This document shows, in pieces, positions 22,598 through 34,035 of a stretch of DNA of 64,000 bases. The DNA is from Bactrocera neohumeralis (Eukaryota; Arthropoda; Insecta; Diptera; Tephritidae), in NCBI RefSeq assembly GCF_024586455.1, contig NC_065923.1, positions 36,504,370 to 36,568,369 of the forward strand, read 5' to 3'. A program made the position numbers and the translations under genes. Below the pieces are notes generated by a model that did no database searches, was not told where the DNA came from, and saw nothing but the letters and a program-made list of their open reading frames with translations. Every line of letters begins with the position of its first letter. Within the stretch, counting starts at the first letter, position 1.

Positions 22598-24115
22598 CTC
22601 ATAACGTCGAATCTTGTCTACATTTACATTAATTAAATATAACATTAGTGCACACATATACAGCATATATATTATATATATTATTTCGCTTTTTGTATTT
22701 TGTGCGTTTTTGCCATTACATATTTTCAAATAAAGAATTTCGTATAAATTCGCATTCCCCACAGTTCACAAATGAACTGACTCCGACAGTGTTTGGAAAC
22801 TAACTGCCTTAACAACCGGCAAATAACTACAATTGTATGTATGTATGTATATGTGCACAGCTGCTCTCCCTTTATTGGAGCACAGCGCAAACGCCATGGG
22901 AGTTTACTGGGGAGATAAAATATACGCGCGGTTGTGAGAGGTTTTCGAACAATCATCTTACTTTCGAATAAAATACGCACGAGTATATTTATGAATCGAA
23001 AGAAATATTGGTTTCATATTTAATAGTTGTAGTTTTTATTATAAAACTCAGCGATTTGAATGGCAGCAACAAGTATGTACAATAGTGGTCCAATCCAGAC
23101 ATTTACTGCGGATGTTGCACCATTGCCTTGAAGAGCAACCCATGTCTCTGATGTTTCCTTCTGGGTGTTACAAACTTTGTTATAAACTCAATATACCCTG
23201 TTCAGGGTATAAAAAATTAATAGGTGTTTAATTAAAATCCTCGTAAAAACTATATCGTTTTTTGTTCTTTTTTCGAAAAAAAATGTGTATCACACGTTTA
23301 TGAACAAATCATATAATGAACCCCGTTAACATATTTTAGAGAGTCTTTTCTTTGCTGACAAGTGCTTTCAACTATGACGTCATTGCTGTGCTCAGAACAG
23401 TACATACTTACCATGAAGAAAACAACATATCCAATGAGCCAAATTCGCCATGCGTTGTTGTCTCTCTTGTGCTCTTTTTGTCGCGCTCTCTGACTCAATA
23501 AATCGAATATGAAACAGCTGTTTTGAAATTTCATTCATGATTACAACAGTGCTTTCATAACTGTTACGAATGCTACGAAGATTTATTCTCATCTAGGGTT
23601 TTGGTAATTGATGAGTGTTAATCAAGAATGCTTGAGTAATGAAGATTGTCACACGCGACTTACGATGACGTTATACGAGTATATTAAGGACGAAGGAAGC
23701 AATGAAAAAACCAGACTTTTAATTATAAACTAAACGTTAAGATTTGTGGAAACGCAGGAAGCAAAGCTAATGCATTAGTTTATAATGAAAGGTATTTATG
23801 AGAGCGGTTAGAATATATTTCTCGAAAATATTTGATTAATATTCGAATGAGTATTTGTATCTGCAGTCAATATAATTGTCAATTAAACGGGTAATATTTT
23901 ATACCCTCGAAATTATTGTGAATAACGCACAAGCTACTAAAGCACTACTTTTCAAGTAAATTTTCTGATATCTGACATTTTTTCATACACTGTGAAGTTT
24001 GATAAAATCAGGTGATAACCCCCATGTATCACATCAACTTCTTCGCCAATTGGAACCAAATTTTGAAAATTGATGAAATGAAATGGTTGTTGCCTAATAC
24101 CATAGAATAACATTT
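22598..24115. other. AT-rich intergenic DNA with one repeat end
   Basis: No gene. The phrase gggtgttacaaactttgtta ... accctgttcagggtataaaa at 23163-23213 resembles the phrase at 33314-33360 and looks like the end of a dispersed repeat. Confidence 0.45.
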
Positions 24116-24139
24116 AAGCAACTTTTCAATGCCTTTTTT

Positions 24140-24245
24140 AGACGGATCAATCAATAGGTATGTAAACAAGCAGAATTACTGCATTAGGGACGAAGAGCAG
24201 CCTGGAGTGATTCAAAAGCTGCAATTTCATTCAGAAAAATATAAA
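24140..24245 (+). mobile_element. rosa-type mariner micro-fragment
   Basis: Roughly 100 bp read INRYVNKQNYCIRDEEQPGV, then IQKLQFHSEK. This matches the VNKQNCRIWNEEQ stretch that follows the first catalytic Asp in the copy at 48865-50003. No ends are present. Confidence 0.6.
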
Positions 24246-24534
24246 ATTACCAGAATATAAGCCAAGCACCAATTAAGTTATTGTAACCTTGCACAGATAT
24301 TGCCTATAAGGTATTCCATCTCACGTCAAAAAATAATTGAAATTGGACTATAAATTTCAGGTTCCTGATACCAAACCTGAGAACCCTCACGCCTATAGCT
24401 AACTTAACTCTGGAATATGTTAATGAAATTGAAGAAACGCTTCTATACCCATTAATACTGTCTCAGAAATTTTTAAAATTTAATTAATACTACTAGAGGA
24501 AGTATACACATACAAGTATACCTAATTTACTATA

Positions 24535-25774
24535 CAGGGTCCGGCACTCGAAGTGTAACCAACTTCAGACCGTTCAGCAGCTGTAGCACTGGAATCAGCT
24601 GTTATAAATTTACTGAATGACAGTTCAGAGTATTGTTCACAAGTGTGCAAAAGCGTTTTGCCAAAAGTGAACGCAAAAAAGTGATCAGCGATGGAATTCA
24701 AAGGTAATAGTGTGATTGCTTTATATTTAGCTGGAAAATCACAGCCAGCAATTGTTCGTGAGCTCAAACACCTTAATGTGAATAAAGTTTTTTTTATCGC
24801 ACCATCACTCGTTACAATGGTTTAAAGTACTGGTAGCATCGCAAAACGCCATGGAGGTGGTCATCAAAAGACTGCAACGTAACGTGAGATGATTCGGAAA
24901 GTGAAGAAGCGACCTGAGCGAAATCAGCGACGAAGTGTCAATCAAATGGCTAAAGTACTGAAAATATCCGACAGCAGCATCCGACGCATATTGAAAAATG
25001 AGCTAAAGGCCAAGCCTTACAAGTTCCAAAAGGCCCATGATCTCACACCGAAGCAACAACAAGTAAGACTTGAGAGAGCGAAGCAGTTGCTTCGCTTGGC
25101 CAAAAGCGGTCAAATTCCGAACATTGTGTTTTCTGATGAACAAATTTTTCCAATTGAGCAATTTGTAAACTCTCAAAACGATAGGGTTTACTTGACCGAC
25201 CGTTCATACGAGAATCTAAGTCATCGGTTGGCCATCAGGAGGCAGCACCCGCCACAAATTATGGTTTGGGCCGTTGTCATCGCAGATGGTTGCTCTGCGA
25301 TTGTGTTTTGGAGGCTGCTTTGAAGCCGTGGGCAAACAAACATTTCGGTCGCAAACCATGGACGTTTCAACAAGACTCAGCAGCGTCTCACAAAGCGCGA
25401 GGGAACCAAGATTGGCTAAAAAACAATGTTCCGTACTTCATTACGACCACACAATGGCTCTCGAATTCACCAGATGCGAATCCAATGGATAGGCAAAAAA
25501 AAAAGCAAAAATGTTACAACTAAGCGAAAAAACATCAAGATGAGGAAAAAATTTAAAAGGTCATAAAAAAAACTGACACATACGAACGCCAAACCCTTTG
25601 AGGGTTTTACTATACTGACCTAGTACCATCACCCTGACTTGGAATTTCTCACCCCCCTGACAATAATCCCAAAAATGTTCCACAGTGTAATATAAATAAA
25701 AACAATTTTCCAAACCGAAGTTATGGCTTTTTTAATTGGCTTTAATATTTTAATTATTCGAGTGCCGGACCCTG
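24535..25774 (+). mobile_element. Tc1/mariner element of DD37D type, complete ends
   Basis: Perfect 19-bp terminal inverted repeats (acagggtccggcactcgaa at 24534-24552 and its complement at 25757-25775) lie on TA target sites. The 1.24-kb length fits a nearly complete element. The internal transposase has several lesions, and the segment from about 25495 to 25690 does not read as the expected C-terminus. It is a single copy in this window. Confidence 0.85.
24691..25500 (+). pseudogene. DD37D (maT-like) transposase pseudogene
   Basis: The reading begins MEFKGNSVIALYLAGKSQPA (HTH), with a frame break and a stop near 24830. The main frame from 24889 has RRSVNQMAKVLKISDSSIRR, LKAKPYKFQKAHDLTPKQQQ and NIVFSDEQIFPIEQF (first Asp). 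After a stop at 25321 comes another frame with KPWTFQQDSAASHK (second Asp) and NSPDANPMD (third Asp). The last two Asp are separated by 37 residues, the DD37D spacing. About 60 bp before KPWANKHF appear deleted. After PMD the sequence is lysine-rich and unlike the family, so the C-terminus is lost. Confidence 0.85.
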
Positions 25775-25776
25775 TA

Positions 25777-26345
25777 AAAGAGAAGAATAACATAGACTAC
25801 TCGCTGTTTTGTGAACGTTGATGACGTTGGTACCTTGGTAGACACTAGAGAGCAACTATACTTCAGTAAAACTACTCCCAAGAGGGCTGACACTATAATA
25901 TCGACCGGATTCATAAAGTTTTGTTAAGCCGAATCAAAACACACGAAATAATAAAGCGGATAATTAATTGGCTTTTGAAAGGCAGGAAAATGTGTTTTAG
26001 TGCGGTAGGTCGGGAACTTTTCAATTGACCTGTATTTTAAGTTTGCTAATATCCGCAGACTGTATGTTCAATAAAAGATTGAACGCGGTGGATGTTTGAA
26101 ATCGTGTATTGTGACCGAAAATATCAAAATAATTCACGAAATTTTTTTTGGATAACCATAAAATAATCTTGATATTGACAGCAAACATTCTACAGATATC
26201 AAGAGAACGTGTTGAAATTATCGTTCATGAAAATTAGAGTAAGCGAAAATTGTATGTTAAATGGGTACCACAACTGCACTGAAACGTCCATTTTAAAGCC
26301 AAAAAGCAAACAGACCACAATATTGGTATCGTTGGCTGATCAGTA
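25777..26345. other. AT-rich intergenic DNA
   Basis: Nothing recognisable on either strand. Confidence 0.5.
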
Positions 26346-27075
26346 TTTTCGGTGTATCGCCATCGAGGACGACATTGTTGAATAATAAAAACATTTTCGG
26401 TTTGATAGTTATATGCATAACATCTATTTGAAACATGTACACATTTCTTCAAACACATTCAGTAAAATGGAGAGTCATTTAAAGAAATATCGTAAATTTA
26501 GATTTAGTATATGTACATATGGTATATGTATGTAATACAGCAAACGGAGAAAAAAGCTTTTTACTTTCATTTTTATCAATATTGCAATGTATTGTTTATC
26601 TAGAAAGCAAAACATTTGGAGCATTAAAATGTGATATTATAATATTATATTGGAAGTACTTTATTCAAAGAACAACGTTACGGTTGGAGTAACACAGAAT
26701 ATATACAAAATCACTGCTATGAATGATAAATTTGACAATTAACAATCGGAGAACAATATAAACATACAACAAATTATTTGCATACTATTTTAGAATTACG
26801 CCATCGAGGTCTTCGGAAGAAGAAACGACATTGTTGAATAATAGCATTAAAACGTGATATTGTAATACAAAATTTTACTCTATATAAAACATTCCTTAAA
26901 ATGTAAACGCAGCTACAGGTATGCATTGGAAGTACTATATTCATATAGTACACCGTGCCGTATGAGTAACGCGGAATGTATGAATCACTTGCATGAATGC
27001 TCAGTACATTTGACAATAAACAATAACAAACATCTTAATGACCATACAACAAATTATCGGTGCATACTAATTGGC
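26346..27075 (+). repeat. degenerate tandem duplication, period about 445 bp
   Basis: Phrases recur in the same order. cgccatcgagg then acgacattgttgaataata occurs at about 26357 and again at 26801. gcattaaaatgtgatatt occurs at about 26622, with a variant at 26846. ttggaagtacttt and catacaacaaattat also occur twice each. The copies have diverged by indels. No coding capacity was seen and the origin is unknown. Confidence 0.5.
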
Positions 27076-27950
27076 CACTTAGGAGACTGTTCTTTCTTCA
27101 TTACGCCTGAGCAGTCTTCAGCAGAGATTTTTTCAACTACGCATCTGTCAATAATTGCACAGTGATTGACTGGGCCTGAAAGTTCGCCTTAGTCATTCCA
27201 ACTAATTGGTGATTGTAAATTACCCATTCATACCTGCGCAAACATACAAATGTATGTGTATAGCCTTCTTCTGATGCAAATAGGAAAATTGCAGAACTGT
27301 GTTTGCTCATAGGCAGTTTCCGATGTCTGTGGCTACGCACTGTGAATACATAGATATACAAATACGCACACAAATGGCACTGCAACAGTTTTTCGAAGTG
27401 TAATTGGGTTCACTTTTTTGTTTGAGTTTACTTTTGGCGTAAATGCCAGACTTTGTTTTCTGACAAACAAATCGGATATGGAACCAGAACGTATTAAAAA
27501 ACCATAATTGCTAGCAATTATTGCATAATAGAAGGTAAATTGCTGGTTAATTTTTAATATATTAAAGATTAGTTTTTAGTGTAGCACAAAGTAAAACTAT
27601 AGATAATATGTAATAATGTTTTTTCTGTCACTTGTTTTCAAATTTCTGCAATTAACAGTTGAAAAGAGAGCACAATGGTTTGTTGTAAGACAAATCGAGA
27701 CATAAGTATATCTTAATGAAACTTGGTATTAATGTTCTTAGCATTCTGCGGAGACTGGTTCTGCAGCTGGCCAAAATCGGGCCATTGCCACGCTCACAAA
27801 ATATCATTAATCGAAAAATTATAAAGAACTATTACTCGTACTAAGTCAAAAACAATAAACACGTTAACTTGCACCGAAGCTCATCCTTCACCCTTATAAA
27901 AATTTTAATACAAAAGCCTACTATTGATCGTTCAGTTTTTATGGATTTTC
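27076..27950. other. AT-rich intergenic DNA
   Basis: No gene or transposon sequence recognised. Confidence 0.5.
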
Positions 27951-27952
27951 TA

Positions 27953-28615
27953 GGGTGTTCTATTTCGAGGTCCCGTACTTCTTTAAAAGACACAGAAACT
28001 TCAAATTTAATGGAGAATGTTTATTATCATTCGAAAGAACATTCTTTGGCAGTTATTCTTCGACGATTATCTCTTTCAAATGTTGGACGTGGCTACGTCC
28101 GTTGCGTCAAATTTTTGATGACTTGTTCGAAGATTTCGACTGATAACTGGCGAATTAAACGCATGATGTTTTGCTCCAGGGCCTGAATCGAAGCGAGATT
28201 GTCCGCATACACTTTAGACTTTAGATATCCCCACAGGAAAAAGTTTAACGGCGTAACATCATACGATCTTGGTGACCAATCGACCGGCTCAAAACGTGAA
28301 ATTCACTGTTCTCTTCAATTTCAGGCATCAAATATTCGTTTATGATAGCGTGATAACAGTCGCCATTGACGGTTACATTCTCAACGGAATTATTTTTAAA
28401 GAAATATGCGCCGATGATTCACCGGCTTACAAACCAGACCAAAGCCAAATCATACGTCAGCCCGAGTTGTTGCGAACAGCGCCGAATCGACTCTCCACAT
28501 TCTTTATAGAACGTGAATAAAGTTGAACGATTTGTAAACGTTGTTCAAGCGTAACTCTTTCCATGATGAAATACCAAACAATATTGAAAAAAGTACATCT
28601 TCTTGGATCACCCGT
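27953..28615 (-). mobile_element. rosa-type mariner (DD41D), internally deleted
   Basis: TA lies at both edges (27951-27952, 28616-28617). The minus-strand 5' end starts acgggtgatcc. The reading gives MERVTLEQRLQIVQLYSRS, a jump to the WSGL and CLKLKRT region, then DVTPLNFFLWGYLKSKVYAD and a degraded C-terminus. The third catalytic Asp is Asn (PLN), as in the copy at 10500-11253. The left end (gggtgttctatttcgaggtc) is the family 3' terminus. At 663 bp it has lost about half of the element. Confidence 0.8.
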
Positions 28616-28879
28616 TACATGGAATTTTAAATCTAGAACTTACCACGAATGTGGGCGATTCCACCTCTTTTATTCAATTTTTATTTCGGCGTCCATAAAA
28701 CCCTTCGCTGCCACCTTATTCATAAAACTTAATGCTTCCGTTATATTTCTTTAGTGAATTATTGGACTTTAAATAGTTTTCATCATCACCATTACCCATT
28801 TTCACTCAGTCAAAGGAGATGCCAAAAATATTAACCTTGAGCAAAGTTGTTTAAAAAGCAATAATAGTTTGTGAGATAT

Positions 28880-29190
28880 GTATGTACATTAAACCTATTA
28901 AGGGCGGGACCATGTCCAAAATAAAAACAAAACTTCGCTCAAAGCTGCAATTTACTACTGCTGATTACGCCCATAATATAGAGCAACCTGTCTTGGATGC
29001 CAAGCAACCTAAGAAGCAAGTTCCATAATAGGTCAGTTTTTACTGAGTCATCGTTTGCACAGAAAGAAGGTCGAACGGACAGACAGTCACTCGGAATTAA
29101 ACTTTTCTTGTCATCCTTTTCACTTATATCCATATCATACTATTTCGATTTGTATCAAATAACTAAATTATTATACTCTGAAAAGACATT
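28880..29190 (+). repeat. dispersed AT-rich repeat with acggacagacag motif
   Basis: It contains aagggcgggaccatgtcc, gattacgcccataatat, and gtcgaacggacagacagtca followed by cttgtcatcc. These are components shared with the repeat at 19830-20310. The 94-codon frame inside is not considered coding. Confidence 0.45.
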
Positions 29191-30039
29191 AAGTCTAGGC
29201 CAAGACCCAGACCAGTTTCTTTCGCAGTTAGCGCTAAACCACAACAACCAGTTTATTCCATTAAAATATCACACATTTTGACTAACACCAACAGTTTAAA
29301 GTCAGCTTGAAAATGAATAATCACCATACAGCGCGTAATGGGCTAGGGGAAGATAGAAATTCCCCGAAGCGAAAACTCTGCTTTAAAATAACTGAATATT
29401 TCAGGAATTTCACAACCGCTAAATATTTATGAGCATGACTGCCTCCGACCCCCACCCTCCTTAAACCCTCATTACTAGTCAAAAGTAAAGAAAGAGGTAT
29501 GCCGACTTCATTATGCGGTGTGCGTTCTTGGAACACGAAATTGTTAAAAGTCGATTTCAGGAAATAATTAGCTTTGTTCACTCATGACAAGCAGACGAAA
29601 AGTTTGCGTTTCATCTTGTCATTCCGACAAAAAAGACGAAAGCGAAGTGTAAAAACAAAAACGGAATTTACAGCGATGTTTAATATCACGCCTCGTGAAC
29701 AATGGGAAAAATGGCGCCTACGCTGAAAATGACAAATAAATCGAAGGGAAAATAAAATCACAAGCAAATTTATTCTCGCTACGGATTAAATATTTTCCTT
29801 GGCATTAGCGAGAAGCCCTCGAGCGCACAAAAATGGCAGAATTTATCTAGCCAATGTGCAGTGAATCAGAAAACTCCCAGCCTCTTGCTAATCGCTTTCA
29901 CGACAATGAAAGCATAATCTTTCCATTACCTGAACTTTGCTCACTTGAACCAAAAAATAAAAAAGAAGTGTAATGAAAAATGAGTGTGTACATATTGTCT
30001 TTTTAGTGTGGTAAAAGCCATTACCTGAAGGATAATTAT
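29191..30039. other. intergenic DNA, no gene seen
   Basis: Short frames only, with no domain or repeat recognised. Confidence 0.45.
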
Positions 30040-30195
30040 ACATTTTTACATCGGCTTAACACTTGTAAATCAGAGCTCCTATCCGTTCCTATTCCGCAGT
30101 TATTGAGACCGAAGTACCCATCCTAGCCAGCTTATTAGCCTTTCAGTTTTTTGCTGCATCGCTGTGGCCAGGCACCCAAAACACTGTAGTTATAA
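30040..30195 (-). mobile_element. non-LTR retrotransposon RNase H scrap
   Basis: The minus strand reads VFWVPGHSDAAKN, KANKLARMGTSVSITAE and RIGALIYKC, with stops at two positions. This is the end of an RNase H domain (WVPGHS...N+A+++AR) as found in I, R1 and related non-LTR elements. Only about 150 bp remain. Confidence 0.6.
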
Positions 30196-30214
30196 AATAA
30201 CTTTTCACAAATTT

Positions 30215-30463
30215 CATTCGTGGCTTGCATGGTATTATTCCTTTTTTATAAAAAAAAATCAAAATATAGCGAATTTCTTCATTATTTCACTCATTTTTGA
30301 ACAGCTGTAACTTTTTTCACCTGCCCGAATTTCATTTTTTTCGGTTAAATGAAGCTTAAAATCTTACCTTTCCAACACTATATGGTAGTGCACAATATGA
30401 TTGGTAGCACTGGTCGACTGCAACGACATCTATTGACAAAATACGAAAAGACTTTTTCGACTT
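30215..30463 (-). mobile_element. mariner 5' end fragment
   Basis: The reverse complement begins agtcgaaaaagtcttttcgt and matches 33675-33900 over about 230 bp, including the leader and the first codons (ATGAGTGAAATAATG...). It is a 5' fragment of the same mariner family, in inverse orientation to that copy. The transposase body is absent. Confidence 0.65.
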
Positions 30464-30500
30464 CCCAATATGATAAAATACCAGTTGCTAGTATACAATA

Positions 30501-31030
30501 CAAGAGCGTTCCAAAGTAAACAGGACTTAAAAAAAAACAGAACAAATGGTTTTTTCGGCAAAATCAATTTATTTTATTCAAAATTGTCTCCTTCTGCTTC
30601 AATACAGCTTTTTGCACGGTCCTAAAGCATGTCGAACGAGTGTTTTAGCTCGTTGGCCAGTATGCCGGTGCAAGCCTTTTGAATGGCCTCTACGTCTGCA
30701 TAACGCTTTCCTTTCATGGGCAAATGCATTTTTCCGAAAAGGAAGAAGTCGCACGGTGCCATATCAGGTGAATACGGGGAGTGAGAGTTTTACCAATTTT
30801 AAAACAAAATTTAATGTTGGCTTTTTGTTCGAAGCTCATTTTCGCACCGATAACACAAACATACTGACGCTTAAAACGCAATAACTTCATTTCCAATCAA
30901 TGAAATGTCATGAAATTCTCACTGGACAATCAATGAAGATAGCAGATTCTAACGCACCAATCGATATATAGGTGGCATCACCAGGGGGCGCTAGATTCAA
31001 AGAGTCCTATTTACTTTGTAAGGCACCTTG
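30501..31030 (-). mobile_element. 530-bp internally deleted mariner (DD34D family)
   Basis: TA flanks both ends (30499-30500, 31031-31032). The terminal inverted repeats agree over about 30 bp: caagagcgttccaaagtaaa on the left and caaggtgccttacaaagtaa in reverse complement on the right. On the minus strand the N-terminus reads MSFEQKANIKFCFKIGKTL. It then jumps, at a short homology (actc), directly to the catalytic end: SPDMAPCDFFLFGKMHLPMK, GILANELKHSFDML, CIEAEGDNFE. The first two catalytic Asp are lost. It belongs to the family of the 1648-2538 element. Confidence 0.85.
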
Positions 31031-31209
31031 TATATAGCCGTTAGATGACTAGTTTTAATTATGACCCGTACTAAAAGTGAAAAGTGAACTAGTTGATTTG
31101 ACTGCAGGTTGGTTAAATACATTTTTTGGACTTAATAAATATAATCATAATAAACAATCAAGTTTTTAACATACAGTACAATATGCACCGAAGACGCTAT
31201 TGCTACTGA

Positions 31210-31500
31210 TGATATTCATATGGATAACCTTTAGCTTCAACAAGACTTCGCAAGCCAACAAAGCAATAAATTTATTTAAGGAAACTTTTGGTGAGCGTGT
31301 TATCTCGCTTGTGGGCCTGTGGTGTTGTTGCCGCCAAGATCATGCGATTAAACACCGCTGGCCTATATTTTTTAGGGTTATGAGAAGTCGCTTGTCTACG
31401 CAGTAAAGCACGAGCCAATTGATACCTTGAAAAAGTATTACTGCAAAAAGTGGTCGAAAATTAGGTCTCTCTACTGGTATTTATTGGACGCAGCCTGGGC
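31210..31500 (+). mobile_element. decayed DD41D mariner fragment
   Basis: In shifting frames it reads LQQDFAS, LACGPVVLLPPRSCD, TPLAYIF and SLVYAVKHEPIDTLKK. This covers the second-Asp to post-catalytic region of a DD41D mariner. The third Asp position has become Ala (PLA). No ends are visible. Confidence 0.55.
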
Positions 31501-31621
31501 AAAACGATATATTACATGAAATATAAAACAACAGATGCGGACTGTCCTCAAATGCGTGTAATTGGGGACCGCATATCGTTAGAGTAAGTCTTCTTCCAAC
31601 AACTAAGTAAGTCTTTTTCCT

Positions 31622-32010
31622 TGGCTTGGGCGATGACAGCAAAACCGTTACGAGTTTTCGAGAGAAAAAGTTCTGCGAAAGATTTATGGTCCTTTGCGCA
31701 TTGGCCACGGCGAATATCGCATTCGATGGAACGATGTGCTGTACGAGATATACGACGACATTGACATAGTTCAGCGAATTAAAAGACAGCGGCTACGCTG
31801 GCTAGGTCATGTTGTCCGGATGGATGAAAATACTCCAGCTCTGAAAGTATTCGACGCTGTACCCGCCGGGGGAAGCAGAGGAAGAGGAAGACCTCCACTC
31901 CGTTGGAAGGACCAAGTGAAGAAGGACCTGGCTTCGCTTGGAAAATCCAATTGGCGCCACGTAGCGAAAAGAAGAAACGACTGGCGCGCTGTTGTTAACT
32001 CGGCTATTAA
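31622..32010 (+). mobile_element. RTE-like fragment, C-terminal region
   Basis: The frame reads RIGHGEYRIRWNDVLYEIYD, RQRLRWLGHVVRMDENTPAL, VFDAVPAGGSRGRGRPPLRW and NDWRAVVNSAIKDW. It is a clean copy of the family C-terminus with few lesions, so probably a relatively young fragment. It is cut off before the GAA-rich tail, and upstream it starts within LAWAMTAK. It supplies the undamaged reading for the region frameshifted in the 14105-17748 copy. Confidence 0.85.
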
Positions 32011-32925
32011 AGATTGGTTAGAAATACAAAATTTGCAACAAATTCTATGTTCGTTATTTTTATCTATCGTAAAAATCGCAACGCACTGCTGAGATGTACC
32101 GACTTAAGCAGCTGCTTTAAACAAACTGGTTGACAGTAGCGCTCATATTTGGCATAATAACTAAGGACAGTCCTAACAACTTAGCAAAATATTTTTTTTT
32201 TTTGGAATCTCATTTACCAGGGGAATTTAATTAAAATTTCAGGATGCTTTTTTGTCGCAATGTGTGAAATCCCACCCCATTGTAATTACAACAATACACA
32301 AACACAACACGAAAGTTAGTTCCTACTTAATTAGAAAAGTTGGACAAGTCATTTGAAATTCTTTCATCTCGAGTTTGTGCCACGCTATAAAAAGATATAA
32401 AAGCAGAGGAAAGGTTCACCAATAAGCTTGAAATAGCAAATTTACCTAGCAAACACGAACTAATGAGCAAAAAGCACTATACTCCAACCGCTGTCCAAGC
32501 ATTGCAGCTATTTTAAAAGTCCAGGTTTATCGGCGCTAAGTCACAAGGTAACTAAAAATACGATTTTTGCGCTTTTTCTTTTGTTCTTCAACACTGTGGT
32601 CGGAGAAGTGCCGAATGAGTGTTTGGCTTTTATCGTTTTAACTTGTCCTTGGAGTAATTATGGTGTATTTGCCTTAATTAACACCTTAGATATCGTTAAG
32701 AGATCTGCTTATCGCATTTCCAATGCGACACTTGTTCTTTTAATTGTTTGTTTGTTCTTTGAGCTGACGGCTGTTATGCCTATATATAAATACATATTTT
32801 ATTATAATATAACGTAATAAGTATACATATATATACATATGTATATATAACAGCCTTTGTTTACGTTTTAACATAAAGCTATGGAGTGGAATACAATACA
32901 AGCACTTGATTCGATCAGTTTGTTT
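32011..32925. other. AT-rich intergenic DNA
   Basis: A 78-codon hydrophobic frame at 32581-32817 has no recognisable domain. A TA-rich simple-sequence patch occurs near 32822-32850. Confidence 0.5.
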
Positions 32926-32929
32926 GGGA

Positions 32930-33250
32930 AATATGGTATGTTGTCCAATATCATGAAAGATTTGTGCAAAATTTCAGATTTTCTTTGCACCAGAATTGAC
33001 AGTTATGTTTAGTTACCACACCACTCTGATGAAAGTGAGCCTCATCTGAGAAGATGTTTTCCATAAAATATAGTTTTCGTTTTTAAGTTGTTTCAAGACC
33101 AAATGCGGAAATTCACGACGTTTACGGTGGTCCAAGGCTTCAGTTCTCTAGTGAAAATAATTTTATACCATTGCAAGCCCAAATCCTTTTTTAAAACCCA
33201 GCAGGTTTGGGTTTAAGACACGTCTTGGAATCGGCAAATTGTGGAACGAC
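32930..33250 (-). mobile_element. mariner-like transposase fragment with first catalytic Asp
   Basis: The minus strand reads ALDHRKRREFPHLVLKQLKN, then IFSDEAHFHQSGVVTKHNCQ and FWCKENL in shifted frames. This is the region before and including the first catalytic Asp (FSDEAHF) of the DD41D group. Nothing else of the element is visible. Confidence 0.6.
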
Positions 33251-33674
33251 ACTTAGAAGTCATATCATCTCTATTGGAGAACACTATATATACTTTATAA
33301 GACGTTTGCTGTTGGGCGTTACAAACATCGTGGCAAACTTTAATCTGTTAAGGGTATAAAAGTTAATAATTTTAAAGGTTGTTGGCTAATTGTGTTGTTT
33401 CGTTCCAAACGAAGCTTGATCCAATGACCATCACTAATTCTTCGAGATTCATGTAAAATCAACAACATAAGCAACAATAAGTATAGTGAAGTATAGTTGC
33501 CTCTCTATAGTGTAACTGAAAATTTTATGCCATCAGGTGTTGGCATAACTTTATAACGGGTTTTCAATAGGAACTTTTGTAACTTAAACCAACAGGAACA
33601 GCAAACGACACCATATTCTTTCCCGCTCTTTTCTCTTCATTAATGTTTGCCATTTCATCATGGAATCATATATT
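33251..33674. other. AT-rich intergenic DNA with one repeat end
   Basis: The phrase gttgggcgttacaaacatcg ... gttaagggtataaaa at 33314-33360 resembles the repeat end at 23163-23213. No gene was seen. Confidence 0.45.
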
Positions 33675-34035
33675 AGATAGTCGAAAAAGTATTTTCGTAT
33701 TTTGTCAATAGATGTCCTTGCAGTCGTTTATCTCCAGTGCTACCAATCACATTGTGTCATGTCATATAGTTTTGGAAAAGTGAGATTTTAAGCTTCATTT
33801 AACCAAAAAAAAATTAAATTCGGGGAAGTTGAATAAAAGTTATAGCTTTTCAAAAATAAGTGAAAATAATAAGGAAATATTTTGAAATTTTTGTATAAAA
33901 AAGGGAAGAATGCCACGCAAGCCACCAATGAAATTTGTGAAGTTTACAGAGACGATGCCGTATCAGTTCGTGTAGCACAACAATGGTTCGCTCGATTCCG
34001 TTCTGGAAATTTCGAAATTTCGATTTATACTGATG
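33675..34035 (+). mobile_element. mariner 5' half with HTH region
   Basis: It begins tagtcgaaaaagtattttcg, matching the inverted fragment at 30215-30463. After the leader it reads FLYKKGKNATQATNEICEVY, RDDAVSVRVAQQWFARFRSG and NFEISIYTDG, the paired HTH region that precedes the catalytic domain in classic mariners. The similarity stops near 34035, where a different mariner lineage takes over. No catalytic domain from this family follows. Confidence 0.65.
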
